Positions 15,648 through 23,610 of a stretch of 54,554 nucleotides of DNA are shown piece after piece. The translations under genes were made by a program, and so were the position numbers. How positions within the stretch are numbered: position 1 is the first letter of the stretch; every line of letters starts with the position of its first letter. Below the pieces are notes generated by a model, which was given only the letters and a program-made list of their open reading frames with translations, did no database searches and had not been told where the DNA came from. Source of the stretch: Selenomonadaceae bacterium (lineage in GTDB: Bacteria > Bacillota > Negativicutes > Selenomonadales > Selenomonadaceae); the NCBI GenBank assembly GCA_017428215.1, contig JAFRRH010000065.1, positions 1 through 54,554 on the forward strand, in the 5' to 3' direction.

Positions 15648-17126
15648 TTAAATCCTGCTTTGACCAACTTTGTCGAACGTCTCCAAAATTTCGGAGTCAG
15701 GCTCTTCGGTGCACTTGCTAACGATATAAATCGCAATCAACGCGAAGATAAAGCCAGGAACAATTTCATACAGCCCGAAAAGTTCAAATTGTTTCCAAAG
15801 CAAAACTGTAGTACCGCCAACGATAATTCCAGCGATGACGCCTGCGCGGGTTGTGCGTTTCCAAAATAAACTCATCAGAACGACGGGACCAAATGCCGCG
15901 CCGAATCCCGCCCAAGCATAAGCAACCATGTCAAGGATAAAGCTGTCAGGATTAAAGCCGAGAAATACGGCGATTGACGCGATAATCAGAACGGAGGCGC
16001 GAGAAATCCAAACCAATTCCGTTTGATTGGCGTCTTGGCGAATTAAAGTTTTATAAAAATCTTGCGCAAAAGCAGAAGCCGCGACTAAAAGTTGAGACGA
16101 GGCAGTTGACATAATCGCCGCCAAAACCGCGCTCAAAAGTAAACCTGCGACAATCGGCGGGAAAAGTTGGTTAGTCATAACTAAAAAGACTGTTTCGGCG
16201 TTCGTGCCTTCGAGTGGTTCGGTTAAATAAACCGTGCCAACCATGCCGATTGCTACTGCCGCCGCTAAACTCAAGATAACCCACGTCATTGCAATACGTG
16301 TAGCCTGCGGAAGTTCTTTCGTAGACTTAATCGCCATAAATCTAACTAAAATGTGAGGCTGTCCGAAATATCCAATGCCCCACGCCAAAAGCGAAATTAA
16401 TTCAATCACGCCCATTGACGAACCGTCTGGTTTTGTCAGCGGTTGGAACATCGACTCTTTATAAGCAGAAATCGCGCTAATTGTTTCTCCGAAACCGCCT
16501 AAAGTCATTGCCGCGCAGGTAGGGACGATTAAAATCGCAAAGAACATCATCACGCCTTGAATAAAATCGGTGCGACTAACTGCTAAAAATCCGCCAATTA
16601 AAGTATAAAAGACGACGGAACCCGCGCCTAAAAATATTGCGTATTGAAACGGCATACCAAAAACAGTTTCAAAAAGTTTGCCCGCCGCAACAAATCCGCT
16701 TGACGTGTACAGGATAAAAAATATTAAGATAAAAATTGCAGGGACAATCCGAAGTAAATTACTCGTGTCCTTGTAACGATTCTGCAAAAATTCGGGGAGC
16801 GTCAAAGAATTGCCAGCAAGTTCAGTATATTGACGGAGCCGAGCCGCTACGAAATGCCAATTCGCCCAAGTGCCAATCGCAATTCCAATCGCAATCCAGC
16901 CCGCGTTCAAGCCAGCCAAATATGCAAAGCCCGGAACGCCCATAAGCATCCAGCCGCTCATGTCAGACGCCTCAGCACTAAGCGACGTAACCCACGCGCC
17001 GAGTTTGCGGTTGCCCAAAAAATAATCGCTCATATTCTGCGTCTTACGGTAATAGTAAACACCAATCGCCATCATCAAGCCGATATACAGCACGAAGGCA
17101 TTTATAATCATTATATCGTTTGTCAA
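15648..17126 (-). CDS. putP: Sodium/proline symporter
   Basis: A 492-residue member of the solute:sodium symporter family with about 13 helices. SDYFLGNRKLGAWVTSLSAE and ASDMSGWMLMGVPG near residues 40-60 are the PutP signature; LPEFLQNRY and SRTDFIQGVMMF follow. It imports proline with Na+. TTG at 17126 is chosen because AAAGGAGG is 7 bases upstream; the TTG at 17144 overlaps that site. A strong promoter lies directly upstream. The downstream lipoprotein gene seems to be read from the same transcript. Confidence 0.9.
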   Translation of the reverse strand: MTNDIMIINAFVLYIGLMMAIGVYYYRKTQNMSDYFLGNRKLGAWVTSLSAEASDMSGWMLMGVPGFAYLAGLNAGWIAIGIAIGTWANWHFVAARLRQYTELAGNSLTLPEFLQNRYKDTSNLLRIVPAIFILIFFILYTSSGFVAAGKLFETVFGMPFQYAIFLGAGSVVFYTLIGGFLAVSRTDFIQGVMMFFAILIVPTCAAMTLGGFGETISAISAYKESMFQPLTKPDGSSMGVIELISLLAWGIGYFGQPHILVRFMAIKSTKELPQATRIAMTWVILSLAAAVAIGMVGTVYLTEPLEGTNAETVFLVMTNQLFPPIVAGLLLSAVLAAIMSTASSQLLVAASAFAQDFYKTLIRQDANQTELVWISRASVLIIASIAVFLGFNPDSFILDMVAYAWAGFGAAFGPVVLMSLFWKRTTRAGVIAGIIVGGTTVLLWKQFELFGLYEIVPGFIFALIAIYIVSKCTEEPDSEILETFDKVGQSRI

Positions 17127-17153
17127 AACGTTTCCTCCTTTCAAAACTTGAAT

Positions 17154-17182
17154 ATTATAACTGTGAAAAAATTTTTTGGCAA
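17154..17182 (-). promoter_or_regulatory. Promoter of putP
   Basis: TTGCCA (17182-17177), 17-base spacer, TATAAT (17159-17154), 28 bases before the TTG start. Confidence 0.75.
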
Positions 17183-17207
17183 TAAAAAAGCCACCTGTCG
17201 AGGCGGC
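17183..17207 (-). terminator. Terminator of the FucNAc operon
   Basis: GCCGCC, loop TCGACA, GGTGGC, then TTTTTT on the minus strand, 10 bases after the capG-type stop. Confidence 0.8.
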
Positions 17208-17216
17208 GAAAAATTT

Positions 17217-18338
17217 TTACACTTGTTTAAGCCAAATAGTTCGATTAACGACGTTTGTATAGCTCTGAATAATTTTTACAACCTTTAATGAAACGGCGTC
17301 GGCGTAATCGTTCGCCTCGATGAAGTTTTCGTCGCGAGTGTTAATCGCCAACTCCACCGCTTGAGAAATTTCCTTTTCCGTCACGCCGCCCAAAATTATT
17401 GTGCCTTTATCCAAAACTTCGGGGCGTTCAGTCGATGTTCTTATCAGCACGGCGGGGAATTTGAGCATTGCACTTTCCTCCGAGAGTGTACCGCTGTCCG
17501 ATAAAACGCATCGCGCTTCCACTTGTAATTTGTTATAGTCGAAAAATCCGAACGGCGGCAAACTTTTTACGAGTGGATTAAATTTAAATTGCCGCCTCTC
17601 AATAAATTTACGACTGCGCGGGTGTGTCGAATAAATTATCGGCAGTTGATATTTTTCGGCAAGCGCGTTAATTGAATTCATTAGCGATAAAAAATTTTTT
17701 TCGTTATCGATATTTTCTTCGCGGTGTGACGACAGCAGAAAATATTTTTTTGGTGTGAGGTTAAGCCGCTCCAAAACTTTGCTTGAAGAAATTTTTTCCT
17801 TGTACTTGCAGAAAAGCTCCTTCATTGGCGAACCTGTCACGAAAATCATTTTGCCATCAAGCCCCTCCGATAAAAGATAGCGGCGGGCGTGTTCAGTGTA
17901 CGGTAAATTTACGTCGGAGATGTGGTCGACGATTTTGCGGTTAATCATTTCGGGGACGTTCCAATCCCAACAACGATTGCCCGCCTCCATGTGGAAAATC
18001 GGAATTTTGAGCCGCTTAGCTGAAATGGCAGACAAGGCGGAATTTGTATCGCCCAAAATTAACACAGCGTCGGGTTTTTCTTTAGATAAAATTTCGTAGC
18101 TCTTAGCCAAAATATTTCCCATAGTTTGACCGAGATTATCGCCCGCGCAGTTCAAAAAATAATCAGGCGAACGCAATCCCAGTTCGTCGAAGAAAATTTG
18201 ATTAAGTTCGTAATCGTAATTTTGACCCGTGTGAACCAACACATGTTTAAAAAATTTGTCGCAAAGTTTAATCGTCTCGGACAGACGAATAATTTCAGGA
18301 CGCGTGCCGAGTACTGTCATTAATTTTAATTTATTCAT
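17217..18338 (-). CDS. capG: UDP-N-acetylglucosamine 2-epimerase family, CapG/FnlC type (UDP-L-FucNAc synthesis)
   Basis: A 373-residue GT-B-fold epimerase. Motifs: MTVLGTRPEIIRLSE at residue 7, HTGQNYDYEL near 37, GDTNSALSA near 95, HMEAGNRCWDWNVPE near 117, TGSPMKE, SSHREENIDNEKN near 203 and SDSGTLSEES near 283. In the CapE-F-G (FnlA-B-C, WbjB-C-D) pathway it carries out the last step, 2-epimerisation of UDP-N-acetyl-L-pneumosamine-type sugar to UDP-N-acetyl-L-fucosamine. The GNRCWDWN form, rather than the GLRT of ordinary WecB, fits the FucNAc branch. Its start overlaps the capF-type gene by 8 bases. It is the last gene of the operon, before a terminator. Confidence 0.88.
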   Translation of the reverse strand: MNKLKLMTVLGTRPEIIRLSETIKLCDKFFKHVLVHTGQNYDYELNQIFFDELGLRSPDYFLNCAGDNLGQTMGNILAKSYEILSKEKPDAVLILGDTNSALSAISAKRLKIPIFHMEAGNRCWDWNVPEMINRKIVDHISDVNLPYTEHARRYLLSEGLDGKMIFVTGSPMKELFCKYKEKISSSKVLERLNLTPKKYFLLSSHREENIDNEKNFLSLMNSINALAEKYQLPIIYSTHPRSRKFIERRQFKFNPLVKSLPPFGFFDYNKLQVEARCVLSDSGTLSEESAMLKFPAVLIRTSTERPEVLDKGTIILGGVTEKEISQAVELAINTRDENFIEANDYADAVSLKVVKIIQSYTNVVNRTIWLKQV

Positions 18339-19416
18339 GCGGACTCACCTTTAGGAAGTAAGTATCAGGTGCGGCGGGATTAAAATTTTCGTTTGCCCAA
18401 ATGATAACTGTCATATCGGCTTCGCCCGTATTTTCAATGCTGTGTGTGTAGCCGGGCGGAATTTCAACTACTTCGTGACATTCGCCGCTGATTTTGTACT
18501 CAAAAATTTTGTCTGAGAAAATATTTCTGAAACGAATAATGCCCTCACCCGACACGACCAAAAATTTCTCGTGTTTGGAGTGGTGCCAGTGATTTCCCTT
18601 CGTTATGTGCGGTTTGATGACGTTCGCGGAAAATTGACCCTGCCCGCTCGTGCGCACGAATTCCGAAAAACTCCCGCGTTCGTCGCTATGCATTTTTAAA
18701 GCGTAGGAAAAATTTTCTTCGGGCAGATAACTTTGATACGTCGCGTAAAGTTTTTTGGTTAGCTCGTCATTTTGGTCGGGTATTGATAAATCTGCGCGGC
18801 ATTGGCTGAAAGATTGAATCAGATCGGCAAGCTCCTGCAAATTTTTTTTGTAAGTCGGAATGGATTGAGGCTCGTCGCCGTTGAGGACGCGCAAAAATTC
18901 TGCAATAACGTCGTCAATATAAACCAAAGTCATCTCCCGTGCAGGCTCGTTAACTTTCAGCGGGAGACCTCGTGCCGCATTAAAACAAAATGTCGCAATC
19001 GCGCTATTATAATTCGGACGACACCACTTGCCAAAAACGTTCGGCAGTCGATAAATCACAGTTCGCGCAGAATGTTCACTCAAAATTTTTTCCGCCGCTA
19101 ATTTGCTCCGACCATATGGATTATCCAGCTCAACTTGAATTGATGACGTAAAGACAATCGGGCAAGGATTATCGGCGCGTTCCAAAAAGGTCACCAGCTT
19201 GGCGGTAAAATGTTCGTTACCCGTCGTGTATTCGTCAAGATTTTCAGGACGATTTACTCCTGCCAAGTGGAAGACAAATTCGTACTCTTGACAGTATTTT
19301 TCAAGCGTCTTAAGTCCTGTCGCGTGATGATATTCAAAAAGCTCATGCTTGCCGCGCAGAGTTGCAATTAAATTTTTTCCAATAAAGCCGCCCGCGCCTG
19401 TTATTAAAATTTTCAA
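18331..19416 (-). CDS. capF: Bifunctional SDR/cupin enzyme of UDP-L-FucNAc synthesis (CapF/FnlB/WbjC)
   Basis: A 361-residue two-domain enzyme. Residues 1-240 form an NAD(P)-binding SDR fold with GAGGFIGKNLIATL at residue 7, HLAGVNRPE near 50 and the active-site YGRSK near 110. Residues 250-361 form a cupin with GNHWHHSKHEKFLVVSGEG and HEVVEIPPGYTHSIEN. In CapF the cupin epimerises at C3 and the SDR domain reduces the 4-keto group. The start overlaps the end of the capE-type gene by 4 bases. Both domains look intact. Confidence 0.9.
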   Translation of the reverse strand: MKILITGAGGFIGKNLIATLRGKHELFEYHHATGLKTLEKYCQEYEFVFHLAGVNRPENLDEYTTGNEHFTAKLVTFLERADNPCPIVFTSSIQVELDNPYGRSKLAAEKILSEHSARTVIYRLPNVFGKWCRPNYNSAIATFCFNAARGLPLKVNEPAREMTLVYIDDVIAEFLRVLNGDEPQSIPTYKKNLQELADLIQSFSQCRADLSIPDQNDELTKKLYATYQSYLPEENFSYALKMHSDERGSFSEFVRTSGQGQFSANVIKPHITKGNHWHHSKHEKFLVVSGEGIIRFRNIFSDKIFEYKISGECHEVVEIPPGYTHSIENTGEADMTVIIWANENFNPAAPDTYFLKVSPHE

Positions 19417-20441
19417 GTTGTCTCACCGCCTTTTAAGCAATCCTGAACGTAATCAACCGCCAAAAGTTTTTCGACAGTATCGTTAACGTTGAGTTGTTCG
19501 GTATTGCTTGAAGTATACGGTTCGGCTTGCAAAATTTCATTATCGCCACTCGAAAAATATTTCTCGTAATTAAGATTGCGCGAATCAATAGGCACGCGGA
19601 AATAATTTCCCATATCTTCCGACTTGATTCGCTCTTCGGAAGTCATCAGCGTTTCAAACATTTTTTCGCCGTGACGAATTCCGATTTCATGAATCAAAGC
19701 GGCGGGATTAAAAATTTTCTTTACGGCTTCAGCTAACGTCCCGATTGTACAAGCAGGCGACTTTTGGATAAATAAATCGCCCGTGTGCCCGTGATTGAAC
19801 GCAAATAAAACCAAATCAACTGCTTCGTTCAAGTTCATTAAAAAGCGTGTCATGAGCGGATTGGTGACGGTTATCGGCTGATTATTTTTTATCTGATTTA
19901 TAAAAAGCGGAATGACCGATCCTCGTGAGCACATGACATTTCCATAGCGCGTGCAACAGATTGTAATTTTTTCTTCGGGAACAGTGCGCGATTTGGCGAG
20001 GATAACTTTTTCCATCATGGCTTTGGACGTGCCCATTGCGTTGATCGGATAAGCCGCCTTATCAGTCGAGAGACAAACGATTTTTTTTACGCCCGTTTCA
20101 ATCGCCGCGTTCAAAACATTTTCGGTACCAAGTACATTTGTTTTGACTGCCTCAATCGGGAAGAATTCACACGAGGGAACTTGTTTAAGGGCAGCGGCAT
20201 GAAAAATATAATCTACGCCGTACATTGCCGACTTAACACTTTGAAAATCGCGCACGTCGCCGATATGGAATTGAATTTTGTCGTTCTGATAATGACGGCG
20301 CATATTGTCCTGTTTATTTTCGTCGCGTGAAAAAATTTTAATCGCGGCAATGTCGGTGTCGAGGAAACGTTTTAAAACCATATTGCCAAAAGAACCTGTG
20401 CCGCCCGTTATCATCAATGTTTTATCTTTGAAAATGCTCAT
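19413..20441 (-). CDS. capE: UDP-GlcNAc 4,6-dehydratase/5-epimerase, CapE/FnlA/WbjB type
   Basis: A 342-residue extended SDR enzyme. ITGGTGSFGNMVLKRFL at residue 11 is the nucleotide-binding loop; FSRDENKQDNMRRHY, FHAAALKQVPSCEF and STDKAAYPINAMGTSKAMME follow. The active-site Tyr of ordinary SDRs is replaced by Met in MGTSK, as is typical for CapE and its close relatives. It starts the conversion of UDP-GlcNAc to the 4-keto-6-deoxy-L sugar. ATG at 20441 overlaps the glycosyltransferase stop by 4 bases. Confidence 0.92.
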   Translation of the reverse strand: MSIFKDKTLMITGGTGSFGNMVLKRFLDTDIAAIKIFSRDENKQDNMRRHYQNDKIQFHIGDVRDFQSVKSAMYGVDYIFHAAALKQVPSCEFFPIEAVKTNVLGTENVLNAAIETGVKKIVCLSTDKAAYPINAMGTSKAMMEKVILAKSRTVPEEKITICCTRYGNVMCSRGSVIPLFINQIKNNQPITVTNPLMTRFLMNLNEAVDLVLFAFNHGHTGDLFIQKSPACTIGTLAEAVKKIFNPAALIHEIGIRHGEKMFETLMTSEERIKSEDMGNYFRVPIDSRNLNYEKYFSSGDNEILQAEPYTSSNTEQLNVNDTVEKLLAVDYVQDCLKGGETT

Positions 20442-21581
20442 GCCTGCTGTCCTTCCTGACTGTTAAGCCATTCTGCAAAAAGTTTCTTTCTAATCGGCGT
20501 GTCAAGAAGTAACTGTATGAGTTCGTATATTGTTAAGAAACAATCATTCTTTACAAGCTTGAGGTTTGCAACGTTTTCAAACGGGATAAATTTCACGTTG
20601 ACACCTAACTTGACACCGCGCAAAGAGAAATGGAATCGTATAGCGTCTTCTTGTTCTTTTGGGAAATATGTTTTAAACTTCTTGCCATTAATGATAGAGT
20701 CAAATTTTTTTACACGTTCATCGGCATCGGGAGATTCAGGCAGTTCCATTATCTTTTGAATAATAAAAGGGAAAGCATGTTGAAAAAATCCGTTGCCGAA
20801 CCATTTTGTGAAAAGTGCGCTGTACAAATGATACAAATCCGTTAATCCACTACCGACAAGATCATCTTTATGTAAGTTGTAAATCATCCAGCAATACAGC
20901 CAATATTCCTCACCTATTCTTACTGAGTATGTATGTGTCGTCTGTTCGGCGTGTTGACGCGATAAAATAAGAGACTGACGTACATAAACAAGACGTCTGC
21001 CTCTAAACATTTCAAACCACTTTTTATAATCCTGCACGGCACGAAAAGTTTCGTCAAAGCCGCCATAGACATCAAATAAAAATTTCGGAATAAGCAAAGA
21101 GCAACCGCTTATAAAACCAAAAAGCGGCGCAAAAGCTCCCGTCTCCAAAAATTCTTGACGATAAACCAAAGTGCCGTCAAACTCTTCAATTTTGCCTTCA
21201 GGCATTTTCAAGCTCGACCAGTTACTGTAGACGACCCGTGACATGTCGCCAACTTGACGGAGGGCATCAATTTCCACTTGAACTTTTTCGGGCATATAAA
21301 CATCGTCGTGCGAAAGCCAAGAGAAATATTTCCCGCGCATATTCTTAATTCCAAGATTCAAAGCTGTGGAGACGCCGCCGTTCTCCTTCTCAAAATATTT
21401 TACCCCCCCTATTGGCATAAGACAAGGCAATATCACGAGTAGCACCGCCGTCGTTGGAGCCGTCATTTACGACGATAATTTCAATGTTCGAGTAGGTTTG
21501 CGCCAAAGCCGAATCAATCGCCTCACTCAAGTAATTTGCTCCGTTGTAGACGGGAATAATGATTGATACTAATGGATCCAA
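20438..21581 (-). CDS. GT2 glycosyltransferase, frameshifted at a G7 tract
   Basis: Two overlapping frames together make one GT2 protein of about 380 residues. The first (21581 to 21390) starts with TTG behind AAAGGGAGG and encodes [30 protein letters not shown] and SYANR. The second frame, running to 20438, carries on with [35 protein letters not shown] (DxD-like metal motif), the acceptor part [20 protein letters not shown] and a C-terminal helix-rich region. The join lies in a run of seven Gs (minus strand; Cs at 21404-21410): with six Gs the frame is continuous. It could be a sequencing error, a mutation, or slippage-based on/off switching. It lies first in the FucNAc operon, so it may transfer FucNAc or a partner sugar. 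Confidence 0.85.
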
Positions 21582-21653
21582 AAAAATTACCTCCCTTTGT
21601 TACGCACTTTAAAGTTTAAACATTATAACTGCGCGGAATTTTTTTAGCAAATT

Positions 21654-22505
21654 TTATTCGGCGGCACGTAGAGTTTTTACAACGTAAGTGGGCAAGGCAA
21701 ATGCTCCGACGTGAATTTTCGTATTGTAATATTTTGTTTGCAGGTTAAGCGAATTCCAACGGGCGAAGTTTACTTCGTTGGTTGGGTGAAATTTTTTCGA
21801 CGCGAACCCAAAAAGCCATTGCCCCGCCGGATAAGTCGGAATATGAATTTGATAGACACGCACGACGGGAAAAGAAGTTACAAGCCGTTTATGGGCGCGT
21901 TGCATGGCGGCGGCGTCAAGAGAGTAAAACGGATTTTCGTGCTGATTAACCATGATTCCGCCTTCGTGCAGAGCGTTAAAACAGTTGCCGTAAAATTCCT
22001 TAGTAAAAAGTCCCTCGCCGACTCCAAACGGGTCAGTTGAGTCTACGATGATTAAATCGTACTCGTCAGCTTTACGGCGAATAAATTTTAAGCCGTCAGC
22101 GAAAAAAATTTCCACGCGAGGATTATCCAAGCAAGCGGCAGTTTGCGGAATAAATTTTTGGCAAGCACGGACGACTGTCTCATCAATCTCTACGAGGTCA
22201 ATTTTTTCTATCGTGTCGTACTTCAAAAGTTCCCGCGCAGAGCCACCATCACCACCACCAACCAGCAAAACTTTTTTAATATCGGGATTAACGCACAACG
22301 GTACATGTGTAATCATCTCGTGATAAATAAATTCGTCCCGCTCTGTTATCATGATTCGCCCGTCTAAAACTAAAATCCGCCCGAACTCCGCCGAATCAAA
22401 AATATCTACGCGCTGAAATTCGCTCGTCTCATTGAAAAGTTGTTTTTCAACCTTCAACGAGAAGCGCACGTTCGGCGTATGTTGCTCACTGAACCAAAGC
22501 TCCAT
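21654..22505 (-). CDS. speE: Spermidine synthase (polyamine aminopropyltransferase)
   Basis: A 283-residue enzyme that moves the aminopropyl group of decarboxylated S-adenosylmethionine onto putrescine. It has LVLDGRIMITERDEFIYHEM near residue 45, LLVGGGDGGSARELLKYD near 80, VEIDETVV, YDLIIVDSTDPFGVGEGLF near 155 (catalytic Asp), and YPAGQWLFGFASKK near 225. ATG at 22505 with AAGGAGG 6 bases upstream. A putative promoter, TTGCGG (22559-22554), 17 bases, TAAAAT (22536-22531), overlaps the terminator of the decayed gene upstream. No adenosylmethionine decarboxylase is seen in the window. Confidence 0.93.
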   Translation of the reverse strand: MELWFSEQHTPNVRFSLKVEKQLFNETSEFQRVDIFDSAEFGRILVLDGRIMITERDEFIYHEMITHVPLCVNPDIKKVLLVGGGDGGSARELLKYDTIEKIDLVEIDETVVRACQKFIPQTAACLDNPRVEIFFADGLKFIRRKADEYDLIIVDSTDPFGVGEGLFTKEFYGNCFNALHEGGIMVNQHENPFYSLDAAAMQRAHKRLVTSFPVVRVYQIHIPTYPAGQWLFGFASKKFHPTNEVNFARWNSLNLQTKYYNTKIHVGAFALPTYVVKTLRAAE

Positions 22506-22540
22506 TTGAAAACCTCCTTAAATATATTGTATTTTATAAT

Positions 22541-22574
22541 TAAAAAACCTCATCCGCAAGTTTGCAAACGAGGT
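22541..22574 (-). terminator. Terminator of the rubrerythrin remnant
   Basis: On the minus strand ACCTCGTTTGC pairs, with G-U pairs, with GCGGATGAGGT around the loop AAACTT, then six Ts. Confidence 0.7.
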
Positions 22575-22608
22575 CGTTGTCGTTAACAAAAATATTTAAG
22601 CACTAAAT

Positions 22609-22770
22609 TTATTTTTTGCGAAAAGCAGTGGAAGATTGACCGCATAAAGGACAAATATCGGGCGGAGCGTCTCCCACATGTTCATAGCCACAAACGGAGC
22701 AAACCCAAATGATTTGACAACCAAAAAATGGCTTAACGCCTTTTTTAAAACTATTGACACAAAAGGGAAT
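22609..22770 (-). pseudogene. C-terminal rubredoxin-like domain of a rubrerythrin (remnant)
   Basis: On the minus strand, an open stretch without a start codon reads IIWVCSVCGYEHVGDAPPD, then ICPLCGQSSTAFRKK and a stop at 22609. Two CxxC pairs spaced like this are the iron site of the rubredoxin-like C-terminal domain of rubrerythrins, which in anaerobes reduce hydrogen peroxide. The N-terminal di-iron ferritin-like domain is not found upstream, where a stop precedes the fragment (near 22771). Its terminator is intact, so this looks like a 5'-truncated gene. Confidence 0.75.
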
Positions 22771-23263
22771 TTAGTTATAAAATCATTGCGGCTTATGGCA
22801 GAATTGCCTTTGCTCTTTGAAATGGCGACGAATTGATCACTCGTTCGTTAAAGAACTCAAATTTGAGTTCGCTGACTATATATAATCCCTCTGCAATGCA
22901 AGGTCAATATATTTCGACGACCAGAATTTTGAACCGTTTGGAAAAATTAAGTGAATCCGTTAAGGCTTGATCAGCTGGTTTCGTTTCTTTTTTGCGAAGT
23001 TTCAAAGCGGCGTCGTTAAACACGGCGGTCATCTGGACTGCAACAAAGTTGAAAATTATTTTTGGAACTTAGAAAGGTGGCGACAAATTCGCGGGCTTGG
23101 TCGGAAAATTAAATACGACAGGCGCGTCGGCAATTAAAAACGTAAATGTTATTTCCGACGACAATAACCCCACAGGCGGACTTCGGGCAAATGACGCGAA
23201 TTGTCGTCAAAAAGCTCGGCGGTCGGGAACGTTTTCTCGACTTTGTAAACAGGATAAGAATTC

Positions 23264-23475
23264 CGCTTGAGATTTTCCCCAAATTTTAGCGGTGCCCTTG
23301 TCCTACGTATGCAACGAGGCTCGAAACGAACCCGCGAGGCTCATTGCAACAAAAAACCTACACACAGTTTAGAGAAAAGAAATTTTGCTTAAGATTTTCC
23401 CCAAATTTTAGGCAGTCCAAACGGAGGCTCGAAATGAACCCGCGAGCCTTCACACAATGAAAACCTACACAATTT
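23264..23475 (+). repeat. Tandem pair of about 100-base repeats
   Basis: Copies start at 23264 and 23387. Shared blocks are GATTTTCCCCAAATTTTAG, GAGGCTCGAAA-GAACCCGCGAG and AACCTACACA. In the second copy AGGCTCG and CGAGCCT form an inverted repeat; the first copy has lost that pairing. Confidence 0.65.
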
Positions 23476-23544
23476 AAAACCTCGGCGATTTGGTCGGGGA
23501 TTATTTTTTTCGCAAAAATTTTTTCAACGTTAGCAAAAATTTCT

Positions 23545-23574
23545 TTGTACAAAATTGGCAAGCTGTGATATTAT
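23545..23574 (+). promoter_or_regulatory. Candidate promoter of the signalling operon
   Basis: TTGTAC (23545-23550), 18-base spacer, TATTAT (23569-23574), 37 bases before the chosen ATG. Confidence 0.5.
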
Positions 23575-23610
23575 TGCAAAAAACTTTTTGTGAGTTCAAT
23601 CGGAGGGAAA

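Larger units (their letters stand above)
22771..23588. other. Decayed intergenic DNA with an orphan 42-codon frame
   Basis: No intact gene is recognisable. On the minus strand 23032-22904 an open frame reads MTAVFNDAALKLRKKE and continues to NFSKRFKILVVEIY with coding-like composition but no ribosome site; an in-frame stop lies just upstream. On the plus strand near 23070-23190 a short readable stretch, FAGLVGKLNTTGASAIKNV, resembles a piece of a larger lost protein. The last part holds the tandem pair listed separately. Confidence 0.45.

Noticed and set aside
23264..23475. CRISPR-like repeats
   Set aside because: Only two long, imperfect copies without regular spacers; no cas genes in the window.
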